Source: Spinacia oleracea (taxonomy: Eukaryota; Streptophyta; Magnoliopsida; Caryophyllales; Amaranthaceae). Taken from it: a stretch of DNA of 64,000 nucleotides. The translations under genes were made by a program, and so were the position numbers. The stretch covers positions 111,325,157 through 111,389,156 of the forward strand of contig NC_079492.1 of assembly GCF_020520425.1 (NCBI RefSeq). Reading direction: 5' to 3'. Below the pieces are notes generated by a model. It did no database searches. It was given only the letters and a program-made list of their open reading frames with translations, and was not told where the DNA came from. This document shows positions 36,891-49,300 of this stretch, in pieces (position 1 is the stretch's first letter; the number at the start of each line of letters is the position of its first letter).

Positions 36891-37324
36891 CCTGCCGTTC
36901 TCTTCTTCTACAAATAACCCAAAATTGCTTATCTAGACTCCATTATCAGTTCTAGCTCTCCTCTTCAAAATAATAGTTTCTCTTCCCTTCATCTCCTCAC
37001 TTCTATAAACTATTTAGAGCATATCTTCATCACTTCATCTCCCTCACTTAGCTTCTTCTTCTTCTTCTTCTTCTTCTTTGTCAATTAATTACTACTTACT
37101 ACTTCACATTCTTTTTCCCTGTTAATTTCTTGATTAGTTTAAATCAAAAAACACTATACGCCCTCGAATTGAGCTCACACGGTCTCAACAACACTCCTAA
37201 GTGGCTAAGTGTGAAGTGATCAGGCCAGCTCGATCACCATCTCGATCCGTCTTCTTCTTCATTTCTTCGGAGCGCACATTTTACTTATAGGAGCTACATT
37301 ATTCATTATTCATTATTGTGAAAG
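36890..37324 (+). promoter_or_regulatory. Promoter and leader exon of the receptor kinase gene
   Basis: Pyrimidine-rich sequence with a TATA-like CTATAAACTATTT near 37004 and a (CTT)n run at about 37051-37078, a common plant leader feature. It ends in GAAAG followed by GTATGT at 37325, a good splice donor. The matching acceptor is TTTGCAG at 39582-39588, 27 bases before the start codon. The start of transcription is inferred. Confidence 0.5.
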
Positions 37325-39560
37325 GTATGTAAAGTCTTGTTCTTGTTTCATGGTTAATTAAGTGGTTTTCAATGAGTTCGTGAAAAAAAGGAGTTGGGTA
37401 TTAACTAGAATTAATTTCCATTAATTAACCTAATTATCACATTCTAATGGAAATTTTAATTAATAAAATTTCATGGTATATTTGCTGGGAAATCTGCTAA
37501 GTGTGTGCATCACTTTTAAGCTAAGTTGCGGCATATTTGTGGTTTCGTTGAACAAATAATATGACAAAAAGTGTAATTTTAGGCAAGTTTTTAAATTTTA
37601 GTTTATCACTTGTCAACATCAGATTAATTATAAGAGATGGACTTCAATTAATCATTAGGATAATTAGATATTTTATAATTAGTTTCTTAAATAAAAGGTT
37701 GACCCACTACTTTAGTTTTTCTAACTATACTTTTAATTTTATACCATCAAAATTTTAAAATGACATGAAGTAGATTGATTCCAATATTCGGGGGAGATTT
37801 TCAAGCAAATTAGACATACTCCGTACATGAATGTGATTGGGCTGAATCCTTACCTAAAGAAGAAGGTTAATTCTACATGCTTTTATTCTGAAATTCTTCA
37901 AATTAATTATTAAGACAATCAGACCTTTTATCCATTTATAATCATGTGAAAATTAAAAAATAATCATGTGATGAGGATTCAAGATTTATACGAAGCATTT
38001 GTACGTTTAGAGGGGTATAATGTTAGACTAAATAGTTGAATTACCGGTTAATTAAGATGGTATGATGAATTATTCGCTGCATCGATTTGTGTGAAAAATA
38101 GACCGATTAATTTCCCAGGTGTTTCATAGTTTTGGTATATTATTGTTTTCATTTTGGTATATACTAATTGAGTTCATTTATGCTTCGAAGCTCTCAAGTG
38201 ATCAAGCTCATCGTCTTTTTATACTATCTCCCTGGATTCTTCAGGTTACTATTCGGAGCATTTTAATTGTCAGCTACATCTCTAAAGGTACTTATGATGC
38301 TTAAGTAAGTTATTTTGATGAAAAATTCATGAAAAAAAGAGTTGAAATTAATAGGTATTAATTAACTTAACCATCATATCTAATGCAAATCGTAATAAAT
38401 GAAGGTTAATGGTAAATTTTGTTCGGAATCTGCTAACTAGTACGTGCATAATGTTTAAATTAATTACCTCGTGTGTTGCTGGTTTAATTGCTTAATAATA
38501 TGATGAAAAGTGTAATTTTAATACGGTAAATTATAGAATTGATTGGAAATCCTTTAGTGGAGCTCATAATAATACAAAGGTTGTTCTGAGTAGTAAATTA
38601 CGTCTCTCGAGTTTCCGGCGAACTGATTGACATTTTTCTTAAAATGTTTACATTATGATAAAAACATGTTAAAATTAATTAATAAAATAATCATTATTAA
38701 CATAACTCGGTATACCACTTTTTTAATTATTTTTGATAGTCAAGGTCATACCAAATGTCAACATCAGATAATAAGAGATGGACTTTAAATTTGATTAGGA
38801 TAATCATAATTTAAGGTTTGCTTATTGGTATTTTCTTGTAAGCTTAAATGAATTTTAGAAATCACGAAATTTAGCATTGGAAAATAAGTCTACCTATGAG
38901 TTGAGTAGAAAATAATGTGTTGAAAATTTTAGTTTCTGCTTAAGTTTTGTTTGGGTGAAAGAAAAGAATACTACTAAACCACTACTCCGTACTATATTCA
39001 AGCTTTAGATTATGTTTGAAAATACCGATTAATTAAGATGGTTTAATAATTTTTTGGTTATTATGGGAAATTATTGTTCTTTCTCTTGGTTAACATAGTT
39101 ACATAGTTTATCATAGAGCTGATCATAGGTAGTTTTGATTCAAATTCTGCCTCTAGGCTTGAAAATGACCTAAAAAACTACTATATTTGCCCAAATTACC
39201 GGCTTTGGAGTCAAATATTTTGGCCCGAAACAAATAGGGTCAGAGTTTGACCAAAGCCCGCCCCGGCATATTAATTATCATGTTTATTTTATTACTCGTT
39301 GTCGCATTTAAAATGTGGTTAAAGCTTAAATTATCAAGTACATTTATAAGGAAGGCAAGAATATACTTTGTGGCAGACTGGCAGTGATTTACTTTACAAA
39401 TAGCCATGAAATCATGCTGCATTGATTAATTTCCCAAGTCTTCCATCATTCATATGTATATATTACCGTTTGAGAAATATATAATAGGTGCATTTGTGCA
39501 TAACTTTTGGTATATAATCGAGCTAACTTATATACCTTCTTCTTGGTTCTTGCCGTAATA
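37260..39560 (+). repeat. Tandemly duplicated leader intron of the receptor kinase gene
   Basis: Two diverged copies of about 1 kb lie in the leader intron (about 37265-38240 and 38243-39560). Shared landmarks in the same order: TTCGGAGC..ATTTTA..AGCTACAT..AAAGGTA (37269 and 38251), ATGAAAAAAAGAGTTG-like, AATCTGCTAA, AATAATATGA..AAAGTGTAATTTTA (37555 and 38502), GTCAACATCAGAT..AAGAGATGGACTT (37613 and 38757), TTAATTAAGATGGT (38049 and 39030), GATTAATTTCCCA (38104 and 39425). Each copy has its own exon-end/donor unit. Confidence 0.75.
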
Positions 39561-39615
39561 AAAGTATGGTTTCTGGTTTAATTTGCAGGAAAATTTTACG
39601 GTTAATCAATACAAA

Positions 39616-42057
39616 ATGGGTTATAGAGACAGTTTATTTAAGTGGGTTCTTATTTTACCGTCTCTGGTTTTTCTTTCGTGTGAAGTATACGGGGACAGTT
39701 TCAGGATAAATTGTGGATCACGTCGTAACATTAGTATTAATAATAGGGTATTCATCGCCGATACTTATGCCTCTGAATATCTTGCTACGATATCGAATTC
39801 TACAATAGCCAATAATTATGCCGGTAATAATTTGGGGTTGTACCAGACAGCAAGGGTTTTTAGTGGGAAAGCCGAGTACAAGTTTCCAATTAGTCAGACG
39901 GGAAGGTATTTCATCAGGTTTTACTTCCACCCTTTCATTTATGGTGTGCATGATTTAAGCACCGCACGTTTCACAGTCATTGCTCAACAGTTCACGCTTC
40001 TTCGTGATTTTAGGCCTTCACGATTCCCTACTATAAAAGAATATTATGTTAATGTGAACTCTGATATTGAGATTATTTTGAATTCTACCTCGAATTCAGT
40101 GGCTTTCTTGAACGCGTTGGAAGTGTTCTTACTCCCCAACGATTTGATCAAAGACAATGCCACCCTTGTTAGTCCACGTAGAAGCTACAGTGGACTCGTA
40201 GATGTTGCTTTCGAAACTCTTTATCGAGTGAATATGGGAGGACCAAATATTGTTGACGCTCTTTGGAGAACATGGGTCCTAGATGAGAAATTCTTAGACA
40301 ACAAGAATTTTTCGACGTCGATCCACAACACCACAGTGGTTCGTTATGCCGAGAGAGGACTAGCTACCAGAGATGACGCACCTCCTGACGTATATGGAAG
40401 TTGCAGAAGGCTTAAGATTCATGTTAGTCCAGTGGTAGATTTCAATGTCTCGTGGACATTTGTTGTGGATCCAGGTTTCCGATATTTCCTCAGATTTCAC
40501 TTTTGCGATATTGTAAGTACATCTCCGTACGAACTGTATTTCAATGTGGCTTTAGATGCATGGGTAGTTTCTTCAAACTTGGACCTTACATATCTAAGTA
40601 ATGGGAAATTGGATACTCCTATTTACCTAGATTTTGTCACCCCGGTCGTTGTTCATAACAAAATTCATGTAAGCATTGGACCAACCACAGACAATGGGAA
40701 CCAAGCCGATGCTATCTTGAACGGGTTGGAGATAATGAAAATGAGTGATATCGACACCTTAAGTCGACCAACTATTCCACCCCCATTGCAATCAAGTTTC
40801 AACAATAAGACTCGTCCACCCCAATTGCAGTCAAGTTCCAAGAATAAGACTCGTGTTATAGTGGGGACAATTATTGGGGTTATTGTTCTCCTTGTTTTGG
40901 CCTCTTTGTTTGTTGTCCACAAAAGGAGAAGTGTTGTTGGTGAAGGTCAATCTAGGACCTCGGTTTCGGTTGAACTTGCTACAGGTTCTGTCACAACCGG
41001 AAGCATGGTCAGCTCTACATCTTCTACCCTTGTCAAGCACTATTCTTTTGCAGTCATTCAAGCGGCCACCCACAATTTTGCCGAAGATCAAATCATTGGT
41101 CAGGGTGGTTTTGGAAAGGTGTATAGGGGTAACTTTGGTGAAGGAGACGTTGCCATTAAACGACGCCATCCTAACTCTGAGCAGGATGATGATGAGTTTC
41201 GTGTTGAAATTGAGTATCTCACAAAATTTCGACACAAGAATGTGGTCACTCTCATAGGGTATTGTGATGAACACCAAGAGAATATCTTGGTGTATGAGTA
41301 CATGCAAGAGGGGACTCTACAAAGTCATCTCTACGGCAAGGGGAAACCAAGCCTGAGTTGGGAGCAGAGGCTCAATATCTGCATAGGCGCTGCCAAGGGC
41401 TTGCAATATATTCACGAGGGGACCGGAAAACCATTAATTCACCGGGATATCAAGTCTGCAAATATTTTGCTTGATAAGGGTTTCGAGGCCAAAATTGGAG
41501 ATTTTGGGCTTTCCAGGTTTCCGGTTGACAACAAGTCCCATGTGATTACGGCAGGTCCAAAGGGTACTATTGGATATATGGATCCTTCCTCTATCATTAG
41601 TGGGAAAATTAGTCATCAGACTGATGTTTATTCATTCGGGGTGGTCCTGCTAGAGGTTCTGTGTGGAAGACCCGTTGTTGTAGACAAGATGCATATAACT
41701 AAATGGGTTAAGGACAACAGAGAGAAATCACATCAATTCATTGATGTGGCACTTGAAGGACAGATAAAGTCAGACTGTCTAGAAAGTTATCTAAAAGTTG
41801 TTGAAGACTGTTTGGTTGATGCAACCGAGAAAAGACCTTCAATGTTAAAAATCTTAATAAGGTTAGATGAAGTGTTGAGCAAGACTACAACCTCATATAT
41901 TCCTCCAGAAGCTGCCAGTAGCTCAAGAACAGAGCCTCTTATTTCCGCGGACTTAACTTTACCTGCCTTGTTGTCAAAATGGATGCTTGAAGATGCCAGT
42001 AATACTAGTTCAACAAGGGAGAGCAAAGGAAAAACACCAATTAGTGGAGCTAACTGA
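39616..42057 (+). CDS. CrRLK1L-type malectin receptor-like kinase
   Basis: Intact single-exon frame of 813 residues. The frame is open 33 bases further upstream, but the acceptor at 39588 and the signal peptide (about 1-28, FKWVLILPSLVFLSC) make the ATG at 39616 the better start. Two malectin-like domains follow (about 30-190 and 205-380; second contains NVSWTFVVDPGFRYFLRFHF), then a membrane helix (about 413-434) and a Ser/Thr kinase domain (about 490-760) with GQGGFGKVY, VAIKR, HRDIKSANILL, DFGLS and DVYSFGVVLLEVL. All catalytic motifs are present, so it should be active at the plasma membrane. The family (FERONIA, THESEUS and relatives) senses cell-wall state and RALF peptides. Oddities: YMDPSS replaces the usual YLDPEY in the activation segment, and the Pro/Gln juxtamembrane stretch has a short repeat (PPLQSSFNNKTR, PPQLQSSSKNKTR). 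A 3' leader-like intron follows (donor 42066, acceptor ending 42170). Confidence 0.95.
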   Translation: MGYRDSLFKWVLILPSLVFLSCEVYGDSFRINCGSRRNISINNRVFIADTYASEYLATISNSTIANNYAGNNLGLYQTARVFSGKAEYKFPISQTGRYFIRFYFHPFIYGVHDLSTARFTVIAQQFTLLRDFRPSRFPTIKEYYVNVNSDIEIILNSTSNSVAFLNALEVFLLPNDLIKDNATLVSPRRSYSGLVDVAFETLYRVNMGGPNIVDALWRTWVLDEKFLDNKNFSTSIHNTTVVRYAERGLATRDDAPPDVYGSCRRLKIHVSPVVDFNVSWTFVVDPGFRYFLRFHFCDIVSTSPYELYFNVALDAWVVSSNLDLTYLSNGKLDTPIYLDFVTPVVVHNKIHVSIGPTTDNGNQADAILNGLEIMKMSDIDTLSRPTIPPPLQSSFNNKTRPPQLQSSSKNKTRVIVGTIIGVIVLLVLASLFVVHKRRSVVGEGQSRTSVSVELATGSVTTGSMVSSTSSTLVKHYSFAVIQAATHNFAEDQIIGQGGFGKVYRGNFGEGDVAIKRRHPNSEQDDDEFRVEIEYLTKFRHKNVVTLIGYCDEHQENILVYEYMQEGTLQSHLYGKGKPSLSWEQRLNICIGAAKGLQYIHEGTGKPLIHRDIKSANILLDKGFEAKIGDFGLSRFPVDNKSHVITAGPKGTIGYMDPSSIISGKISHQTDVYSFGVVLLEVLCGRPVVVDKMHITKWVKDNREKSHQFIDVALEGQIKSDCLESYLKVVEDCLVDATEKRPSMLKILIRLDEVLSKTTTSYIPPEAASSSRTEPLISADLTLPALLSKWMLEDASNTSSTRESKGKTPISGAN

Positions 42058-42500
42058 TATTTCAGGTAAAATGTAAAAGTTTTATAATTTGTGTTTTGTC
42101 CCTGACAAACTCATTATATTTTGATGACCCTTGTTATCCCTTGCTAATTTTCTAATTGTAATTTTCACAGAAGAAGAAATTTGACAACAGCAACCATACA
42201 AGCAAGAAGAAGAAAAGGAATGGCTATTGGTGTTAGTAAGTCATATCTTGTTATCTAAAATTTGTCTTTAGATATGTACCTTCATGCTTTCATGTTTGCA
42301 GTTGTTACATTTTATGTATTATTAGGTAGTCGAGGTCGATTTTACTTCCTGTTCTTTTTAAAAGTTGATCCACTTATCTGGATAAATATAGTTTATTGTT
42401 GTCAGCGTGAGTTATCTAGACAAAAAAACGTGATTGTTTCTACTTGTTTTAACTATTTTCCAGGTTGGCCATGTGAATAAGCTACATTGTTAGGGACATG
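42058..42500 (+). other. 3' untranslated region of the receptor kinase, with an intron
   Basis: The stop is followed after eight bases by CAGGTAAAA, a donor at 42066, and TTTTCACAG ending at 42170, an acceptor. The region after it (GAAGAAATTTGACAACAGC) carries no long frame. I infer a spliced 3' UTR; the polyadenylation site is not evident. Confidence 0.4.
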
Positions 42501-42669
42501 GTTATAAACTGAAGTTATGATAATGAGTTTGTAATGGATGTCTAACTCATTAGTCATTACTATCTCTGTCTTGACCTAATTATGTGTTGAAAATCTATGA
42601 AGAAATTATATACTCTCTTTTACGTGTTGTGATAGCAGCTATTTGAATTGTAGACTTTTGCTAAAGCAG

Positions 42670-42832
42670 GTTGAATTTTATCAAACCACTGTCAGGAAGG
42701 ACCATGCTAAAACTCTTTGTATGATACTTCATTTGTATAATGTGCTCACGGACGGTGATGCAGTTTCTGTGGTGAATCTGAAGACATTGCGCATGGGGAT
42801 GGAAGTCCTGTATTTTTTCAACTATTTGGAGG
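42670..42832 (+). pseudogene. Exon-like fragment of an unrecognised gene
   Basis: Bounded by AAGCAG before and GAGGTATGG after, this stretch of 163 bases reads open as VEFYQTTVRKDHAKTLCMIL and onward to YFFNYLE. I do not recognise the family. No neighbouring exon joins it convincingly, so it may be a captured or leftover exon. Another splice-bounded fragment lies at 44785-44959. Confidence 0.3.
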
Positions 42833-43469
42833 TATGGTTTTAAGGAAACTTTTTATTTTTTTGGATTCTTAGTGTTTTATTTTATTGATTGGAGAACTAC
42901 CTAGAAGCTAAAGTTGAGGCTTTGAACCTCCGGGTATTGATTTTGTTGCTTTGGATGTCTATGATGATAGCCTTGGTAGGTTTGGAAATTTTCAATTTTA
43001 AAATATGTAAAAGTTTATTTTCAAAGTTGACTTCGGTGGTGAATTGTTAAATTTCAATGGTGTGATTTTCTGATAAATGGGGAGAATAATTAATCATTAT
43101 GCTAGCTGATAGGAATAGGGTAAATTATGAAATTTCATTTTTAATCTCTTCATTATTGCATTGCTAATTCCTTTATGTGTGATGTCTTCAAATTGTGGGG
43201 TCTATATGTGTGCACTCAAATTTGGGGTTGTAGATCATGGAAGGCTTTGTTGAAGCCTTGAAGGAGGATAATAAAGAAAAGACTTGTCATATTCTAAGTG
43301 CGGTCTAAAAGCATGTTATTTTTGAAGTTTTTTGGGGCTGGATGCCATTAGTTCTCTTTTGATACTTATTCTAGACGTCTTGTAGCTCTGGAAACTTATC
43401 AGTTCACCTGAGTTCCTACACATTCTTGTTATCCATGTTTTCTTTTTAGCAAAATTGTGCCCAGCTTAT

Positions 43470-43975
43470 GCCTTCTGTTAGTCAGTAGTTGACTCCTTGT
43501 AGTGTATATGAATGCACTTAGTCTTGCTATTCAGTCAATTTGTGGACGCCCTCCATCTGTATGTGTCGTTGGATGCCAAATTTTCCTTAATCATGTGCTG
43601 ATCAGTTAATTTTATGAGCAGGCAACTGTCCATGTTGTTGCATCACGTAGTTCTCGGACATGTTCTTATCAATGAAGCTGAATGCCTGCACATTCTACTG
43701 TAATATGATATGTGTCTGCTTTTAAGTAAAACGGTGCTCAATCTACATTAACTATTTTACAATAGTTGAATCCTTGAAATTTTCCTTAATTTTTTTTCTT
43801 GCGAATGGTCTTGTTCAACTTCCCTTGTTTAATGCATGTGAATGCACTTAGCCTTGTTGTTCAGCCGAACTTGTGGACCTCCTCCATCTGCTCCATCTGT
43901 CTGTGGTGTTGGACGTCAAATTTTATTTACAATGTGCTAATTTAATGATTTGGCAACTCTACGTGTTGTTGTATG
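43470..43975 (+). repeat. Diverged direct duplication, about 330 bp apart
   Basis: Bases about 43490-43640 and 43820-43970 share GAATGCACTTAG, TTGTGGAC, CTCCATCTG, GTTGGA and CAAATTTT in the same order. The copies are clearly diverged. The rest of 42840-45600 is AT-rich sequence in which I see no gene. Confidence 0.7.
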
Positions 43976-44784
43976 CTTGTATCTCAGTTTGGATCCGAAG
44001 TCTGTGAATGGAATACACCAACTACGATTTGCAGAAACATGTTCAAAACTTGAACCCGGGTAACTTTCTCTATTATGCCCAACGTTATTTCTATAGTAGT
44101 GCTTTTTGCTTCAACTTACCCTCAGGTTGATGGTTTTCCACAAATGTAGGATGAAATGTACTGTTTTATATGCTTGGGGAGAGGATGTAGGAATTTCTAT
44201 AAGAACAAGTTGACATAACTCTAAGGTTCAACAGAGAAATTAACCTTGATGATTTATTAATGTGGAAGGTTGAGAATGCTAGTTGATAATCTTTGAAATA
44301 ACGTGTTCTATTAATTAAATATGCTGGAGGAAATTTTATTTTGTTAAAAGGCAGTTGCTTTATTTCTTTTTCTTTCTCATTGCTATCAAACTAAGCAGGA
44401 AATTGGGTTCTGAAGTTTTAGAAGTGGATTAGAAATCAATCTACATGCAACTGTTGTTTTCAAAAATTCTTAGGCTGCATTTTTAATCCTGTCGTTAAGT
44501 ATGTAAGACATCATTTATCTGCCTCTAGGGATTCATTACATTTCAAAGTTGGATGAGTTTGTGAATTTTATTGACTGACTAGGAAGCATGGGATGTTTTA
44601 TCTGGAAGAACTTTCTTCATCTCTGCGTATGTTGGCATGCATCATCTGGAAGAACTTTCATCATCTCTAGAGAGTGGTGGTGCCTGGTAAGGTTGCCTTT
44701 ACTTTTTGGTTGAGGGGTTAGGGCTTCGGTGTAGGTGAATATGTGCAAATTGTGACATGTTCTGTTATTTCTTCTAAATTTCAG

Positions 44785-44959
44785 ATGGCCTCCAGTCCAA
44801 TAACAGTGAATTCAACAAAGTTGGTGCGCGACTTTCTAGAATGTGTAGACAAGAAATCAGTGTGCTCCTCCAATGCAATTATGCAAGTTGAGGTGAAATC
44901 AGACATTCAGACATGTTATCACAACTTTGCAGTATGGTTGTCAGGGACAAGAGATGAAG
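44785..44959 (+). pseudogene. Exon-like fragment, unrecognised
   Basis: After TTTCAG, an ATG-led frame (MASSPITVNSTKLVRDFLEC and onward to SGTRDEG) runs 58 residues to GAAGGTGCTT, a plausible donor. It has no family match that I know. A third scrap near 45305-45400 is open but unrecognised. These pieces between the kinase gene and the Copia may be remnants of one host gene. Confidence 0.3.
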
Positions 44960-45631
44960 GTGCTTATATCATCTGAGAAACGCGCCTCTGATTTTAGAAA
45001 ATCTCATGGTTGTGGTCAAAAGGATGCTGGATCCTTTCTGGCATACGGTAGGGATCAAACACTAGCTATGCTTCACAGACTTGAGTAGTATTTACGACAT
45101 AAAAGAGACTCGATCTGAGTGTAATATATATGTCACATAGTAAGCATCAATAACGACTGAAGTCATATTGTTGGCTTGGTTTTGCTGAAAATAATGATGT
45201 AAAACTAAGTGCTGGTAAATGATAATCGTGAATATAAGGAGACAGCTACATGAGTAATTGATTGTTGAGTTTTGCTTCTGTCCAAGACCTCTGTGTTTTC
45301 AACATTGTTTTTTTCTTCCACCTGGTGGAAAGGATATCAAGAGCTTACAGAGTTGCATTTCGAGAGACATTCCTGTATTCTGTGGACTTCAACCTTCAGA
45401 GATAAAGATGATATTCTGCCTACATTTTGTTAGTGAGTGTAAATGTGTAATTATTAATTTTCATATGAATCATAACTCACTTATTGCCATAAGTATTTTT
45501 ATCATCTGTGACTTTTGTTCCTTTTTATATGTATAAAATGGTGGAAACTGATTACAATGGTTGCATGCTTAATTGTTTGCAAGGTACTGATATTTTGTGC
45601 AAGCTGCAATATTCTATACAACATTACAACT

Positions 45632-45717
45632 AAAGCCTATCTGTATTGGGTTAGCCTATACTATGTGCTTGAATAAAGCCTATCTGTATTGGGTTAGCCT
45701 ATACTATGTGCTTGAAT
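45632..45717 (+). repeat. Perfect 43-bp tandem duplication
   Basis: AAAGCCTATCTGTATTGGG through TGTGCTTGAAT occurs twice head to tail with no mismatch that I can see, so it is recent. Confidence 0.95.
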
Positions 45718-45954
45718 AATGATACTGTATTGCTTTAAGAGAGCTTAGTAAACTATTATCCAAAAATAGCGTGGAGGTTGGAGATATACTTATTCATATC
45801 CAAATTCGGATGTGCAGCGAGGGGAGTACTTCGGGATTACGTACTCAAGTGTTTTGCAAGATGTTCAAGTGAGGAGGCAAATGATTTCTAATGTCAAGGT
45901 GTGACAATTTTTCAATTTTGTCTGATTAATTCATAATTATCAGTTAAGCATTGT

Positions 45955-46095
45955 TCATTATACTATTATGTGACAAAACAATAGTCGTTGTATTGTATGA
46001 CGGGATCAGCAGTTGGGACTTGGGATTTGGGAATGCAGACTTAAGAAGTAGCTAAAGAAAAACAATCTACTCCTGTCTTTTAAGTTCTGAGATTA
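45955..46095 (+). repeat. Flanking duplicate, copy 1 (copy 2 at about 51075-51195)
   Basis: Shares AATAGT..GTTG, TCAGCAGTTGG, AATGCAGACTT and CTTTTAAGTTC with the sequence just right of the Copia at 51041. The two are diverged, so this tandem duplication is older than the Copia now lying between the copies. Confidence 0.65.
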
Positions 46096-46103
46096 TCAGT
46101 ATA

Positions 46104-46265
46104 TGTTAAGATATGTTAAGATATTAGATATTATTCTGTGAATATTCTGTAGAGTCCTAACTATGGTAAGTTACCTAATGTGTACCTAGGGTTTAGGTAA
46201 CTGAGTTGTACTATATATACGTGTGTTATTAATGAGAATGATACGAGATTGCACAATATTTGACA
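46104..46265 (+). repeat. 5' LTR of the compact Copia
   Basis: TGTTAAGATATG ... AATATTTGACA, 162 bases. It holds a TATA-like ACTATATATACG and the internal direct repeat TGTTAAGATA. Confidence 0.95.
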
Positions 46266-46396
46266 TGGTATCAAGAGCCTAGGTTAAAAACCCTAGATTT
46301 TTTTTCCGCACGAGTTTGAGAGAGTTTGAGAACAGCGAATTCCTTCGCTTGTTGAGTACTGCGTTCTGAGGAGTTACAAATTCCTAGGGCATAACA

Positions 46397-49300
46397 ATGG
46401 GTAATGACGAGGAGCCACCACAAAAGACAATCGCCGCCGCCGTCGACCTGGACTACTATCTTGGGTCAGGTGACGGCCCCGGTATTGTCATCACCCCTGT
46501 AAAACTTCGAGGAGCGTCGAACTACGATGAGTGGGCCAAAGCGGTTCGTCGCTCGATGATTTCAAAATTCAAATTTGGTTTTCTTGATGGGTCTGTGAAG
46601 GAGCCCATTACGGACGAGACGAAGATGAAACATTGGATTGCGGTCAATTCGATGGTGGTGTCTTGGATCACAAACACCATTGACGAGAGTTTGCGTTCGA
46701 ATCTGGAGGACTTTGATATTGCTCACGAGTTGTGGAGTCATTTGAGGACGCGGTACTGCGTCGTGTCGGGCACCAGGGTCTGCCATATTAAGATGGCTCT
46801 GAGTGGTTGCAAGCAGGGCACGTCTGAGGGCGTCATGGAGTACTATGGCCGCTTGTCGAAGGTATGGAAGGAGTACGTACAGTATGCACGAGTTCCCAGG
46901 TGTGTATGTGCGGGTTGTACGTGTAATATAGCGAAGCAGGTGGGGGAAATTCACGATGAAGATCGTCTGCACTATTTCCTAATTGGCCTGGATGATCACT
47001 ATGAAGCCATTCGTGCACAACTGTTAGCACGATCGCCGTTGCCAGGACTCGACGAGGCGTACCAGACGGTTATGAATACCGAGACCATGCGCGCCAAGGC
47101 TGCGAGAGGTCCGGAGAGTGTCATGGCGTTCAAGGTCGAGACTAAGGCTCGGTCGAGGTCGGGAGATGTCAGTGGCAGATTTTTTGGTCATTGCAATCGT
47201 GAGGGTCATGAGGAAGAAACTTGTTATCAGCTGATTGGATTTCCTGAATGGTGGGATGAGAAGAAACGAGGAGGACGAGGGCCTGGTCGAGGAGGCAGGA
47301 CGTCGATTAGAGGAGGCAGAGTAGCTCGCGGGGCAGCGTCGTCGACCAGTGGTGTCGCTCGTGCCAATGCCGTGAGCAATGCCACAGGAGGGGCGACAAC
47401 CACTGTGACGAGTGGAGACGGATCGCAGGGTGCAGTGACGACAACCAATCATGAGCTTGTTGGGGTGACGAAGGAGCAAGTCCAGCAAATAGTTGACATC
47501 TTGTCACGACCTTCAAACAAGTTGCAAGGTAATCTTGATTTACGTTGGATTGTTGACAGTGGGGCATCACGTCATGTGACGGGTGATATTTCAATCCTGA
47601 GAAATATCAAGACATCAAGAAATCAACAGGTTGTGTTGCCGGACGGTCAACCTGCAAATTCAAACCAATATGGTTCGGTGGTCTTGGAGGATGGTTTCGT
47701 GCTCGATAATGTTCTATTTGTGCCTAAATTGAACTGCAATTTAATTTCTGTAACTCAATTAAGTGACGAATTACATTGTGCTGCTCAATTTACTAACAAA
47801 ATGTGTGTTCTTCAGGACCGCTCGACGAGGATGGTGATTGGCGTAGGTGATCGACAGGAAGGACTATATTTTTTCCGTGGGGCTCCAAAGGTTCGTGTGC
47901 TAGCAGTGGAGTGTGTGGTCGACTTGTGGCATCAACGGATGGGGCATCCGTCGGAAAAAGTGTTGCAGTTACTTCCTCATGTGAGTCATAAGATTAGGAA
48001 GAATAAAACAATTTGTGATGTATGTCCGCGGGCGAGACAATGTAGGGAGAGTTTTCCAGTTAGTGTTAGTCGTGCTAGTCGCACATTTGAATTGGTTCAT
48101 CTTGATTTATGGGGACCCTACAAGACTCCCTCGTCTTGTGGGGCAAAGTATTTTTTTACCATTGTTGACGATTATTCTAGAGGTGTGTGGATTTATTTAC
48201 TGAGTAATAAAATGGAAGTTGCATCGACATTTCTTGATTTTGTTGCCATGATTAAGTGTCAGTTTAATAGATCCCTTCGAGTAGTACGCAGTGATAATGG
48301 TACTGAATTCAATTGCTTACAAAATTATTTTCGTCAACATGGGATTCTGTTTGAGTCGTCGTGTGTTGGGACGCCTCAACAAAATGGGAGAGTCGAGAGA
48401 AAACACCAACATATTTTGAATGTTGGGAGGGCGTTACGTTTTCAAGGAAATCTTCCAATAAAATTTTGGGGGGAATGTATTTTGGCCGCCTGTTACTTGA
48501 TAAACCGTACACCTACCCCGATCCTTGACAATAAAACACCTTATGAGATGTTGTTTGGTAAACCACCATCGTATGTACCTATCCGCGTGTTTGGGTGTCT
48601 GTGTTATGCATATAATCTCCGGTGTAAAGGGGATAAGTTTGAGTCACTGAGTCGCCGATGTGTGTTTTTGGGTTATCCGTTTGGCAGGAAGGGGTGGCAA
48701 CTTTATGATCTAGAGACACATGAGTTCTTCATCTCACGGGATGTCAAGTTTCATGAAGGGACGTTTCCTTTTGTAGATGAATCGGATGTGTTGCCACTGG
48801 TGCATGATGGTCATGGGGGGCTTGACCATTGGAGTTTGGATGAGAGTGGGACTACGGGTCCTGAGACCGTGTCGTCGCCTGCAGGTGATACTGCTGGGGT
48901 GTCGCCGCCTACAGGTGATACTGAGGGAGTGTTGTCGCATCCGGGAGCTGATGAGGGGGTGTCATTGACCAGTGGCGACGACAGGGGAGTGTCGTCGCCT
49001 GTGAGGGAGGAACAACAACATGAAACACCTAGTCGAGTGGATTCAGACGTAGTCTCCTCACAGACAGGTGTAGAGGAGACGACGGGTAGTGACGAGAGTG
49101 AGACAAGGCAGTGTGTGGAGGATACGGAGTTAGGAAGGGGGAAGCGTGCGAAGTTTCCGTCGACAAATCTGAAAGACTGTGTGATACATACAATACGGGA
49201 AAAATATAGTACTTCCGACAAAACACCTACGACGTCATCACTCTCAGGTACTCCTTATCCTATCACATATTTTGTTAATTATGAGCGTTTTTCGTCAAAG

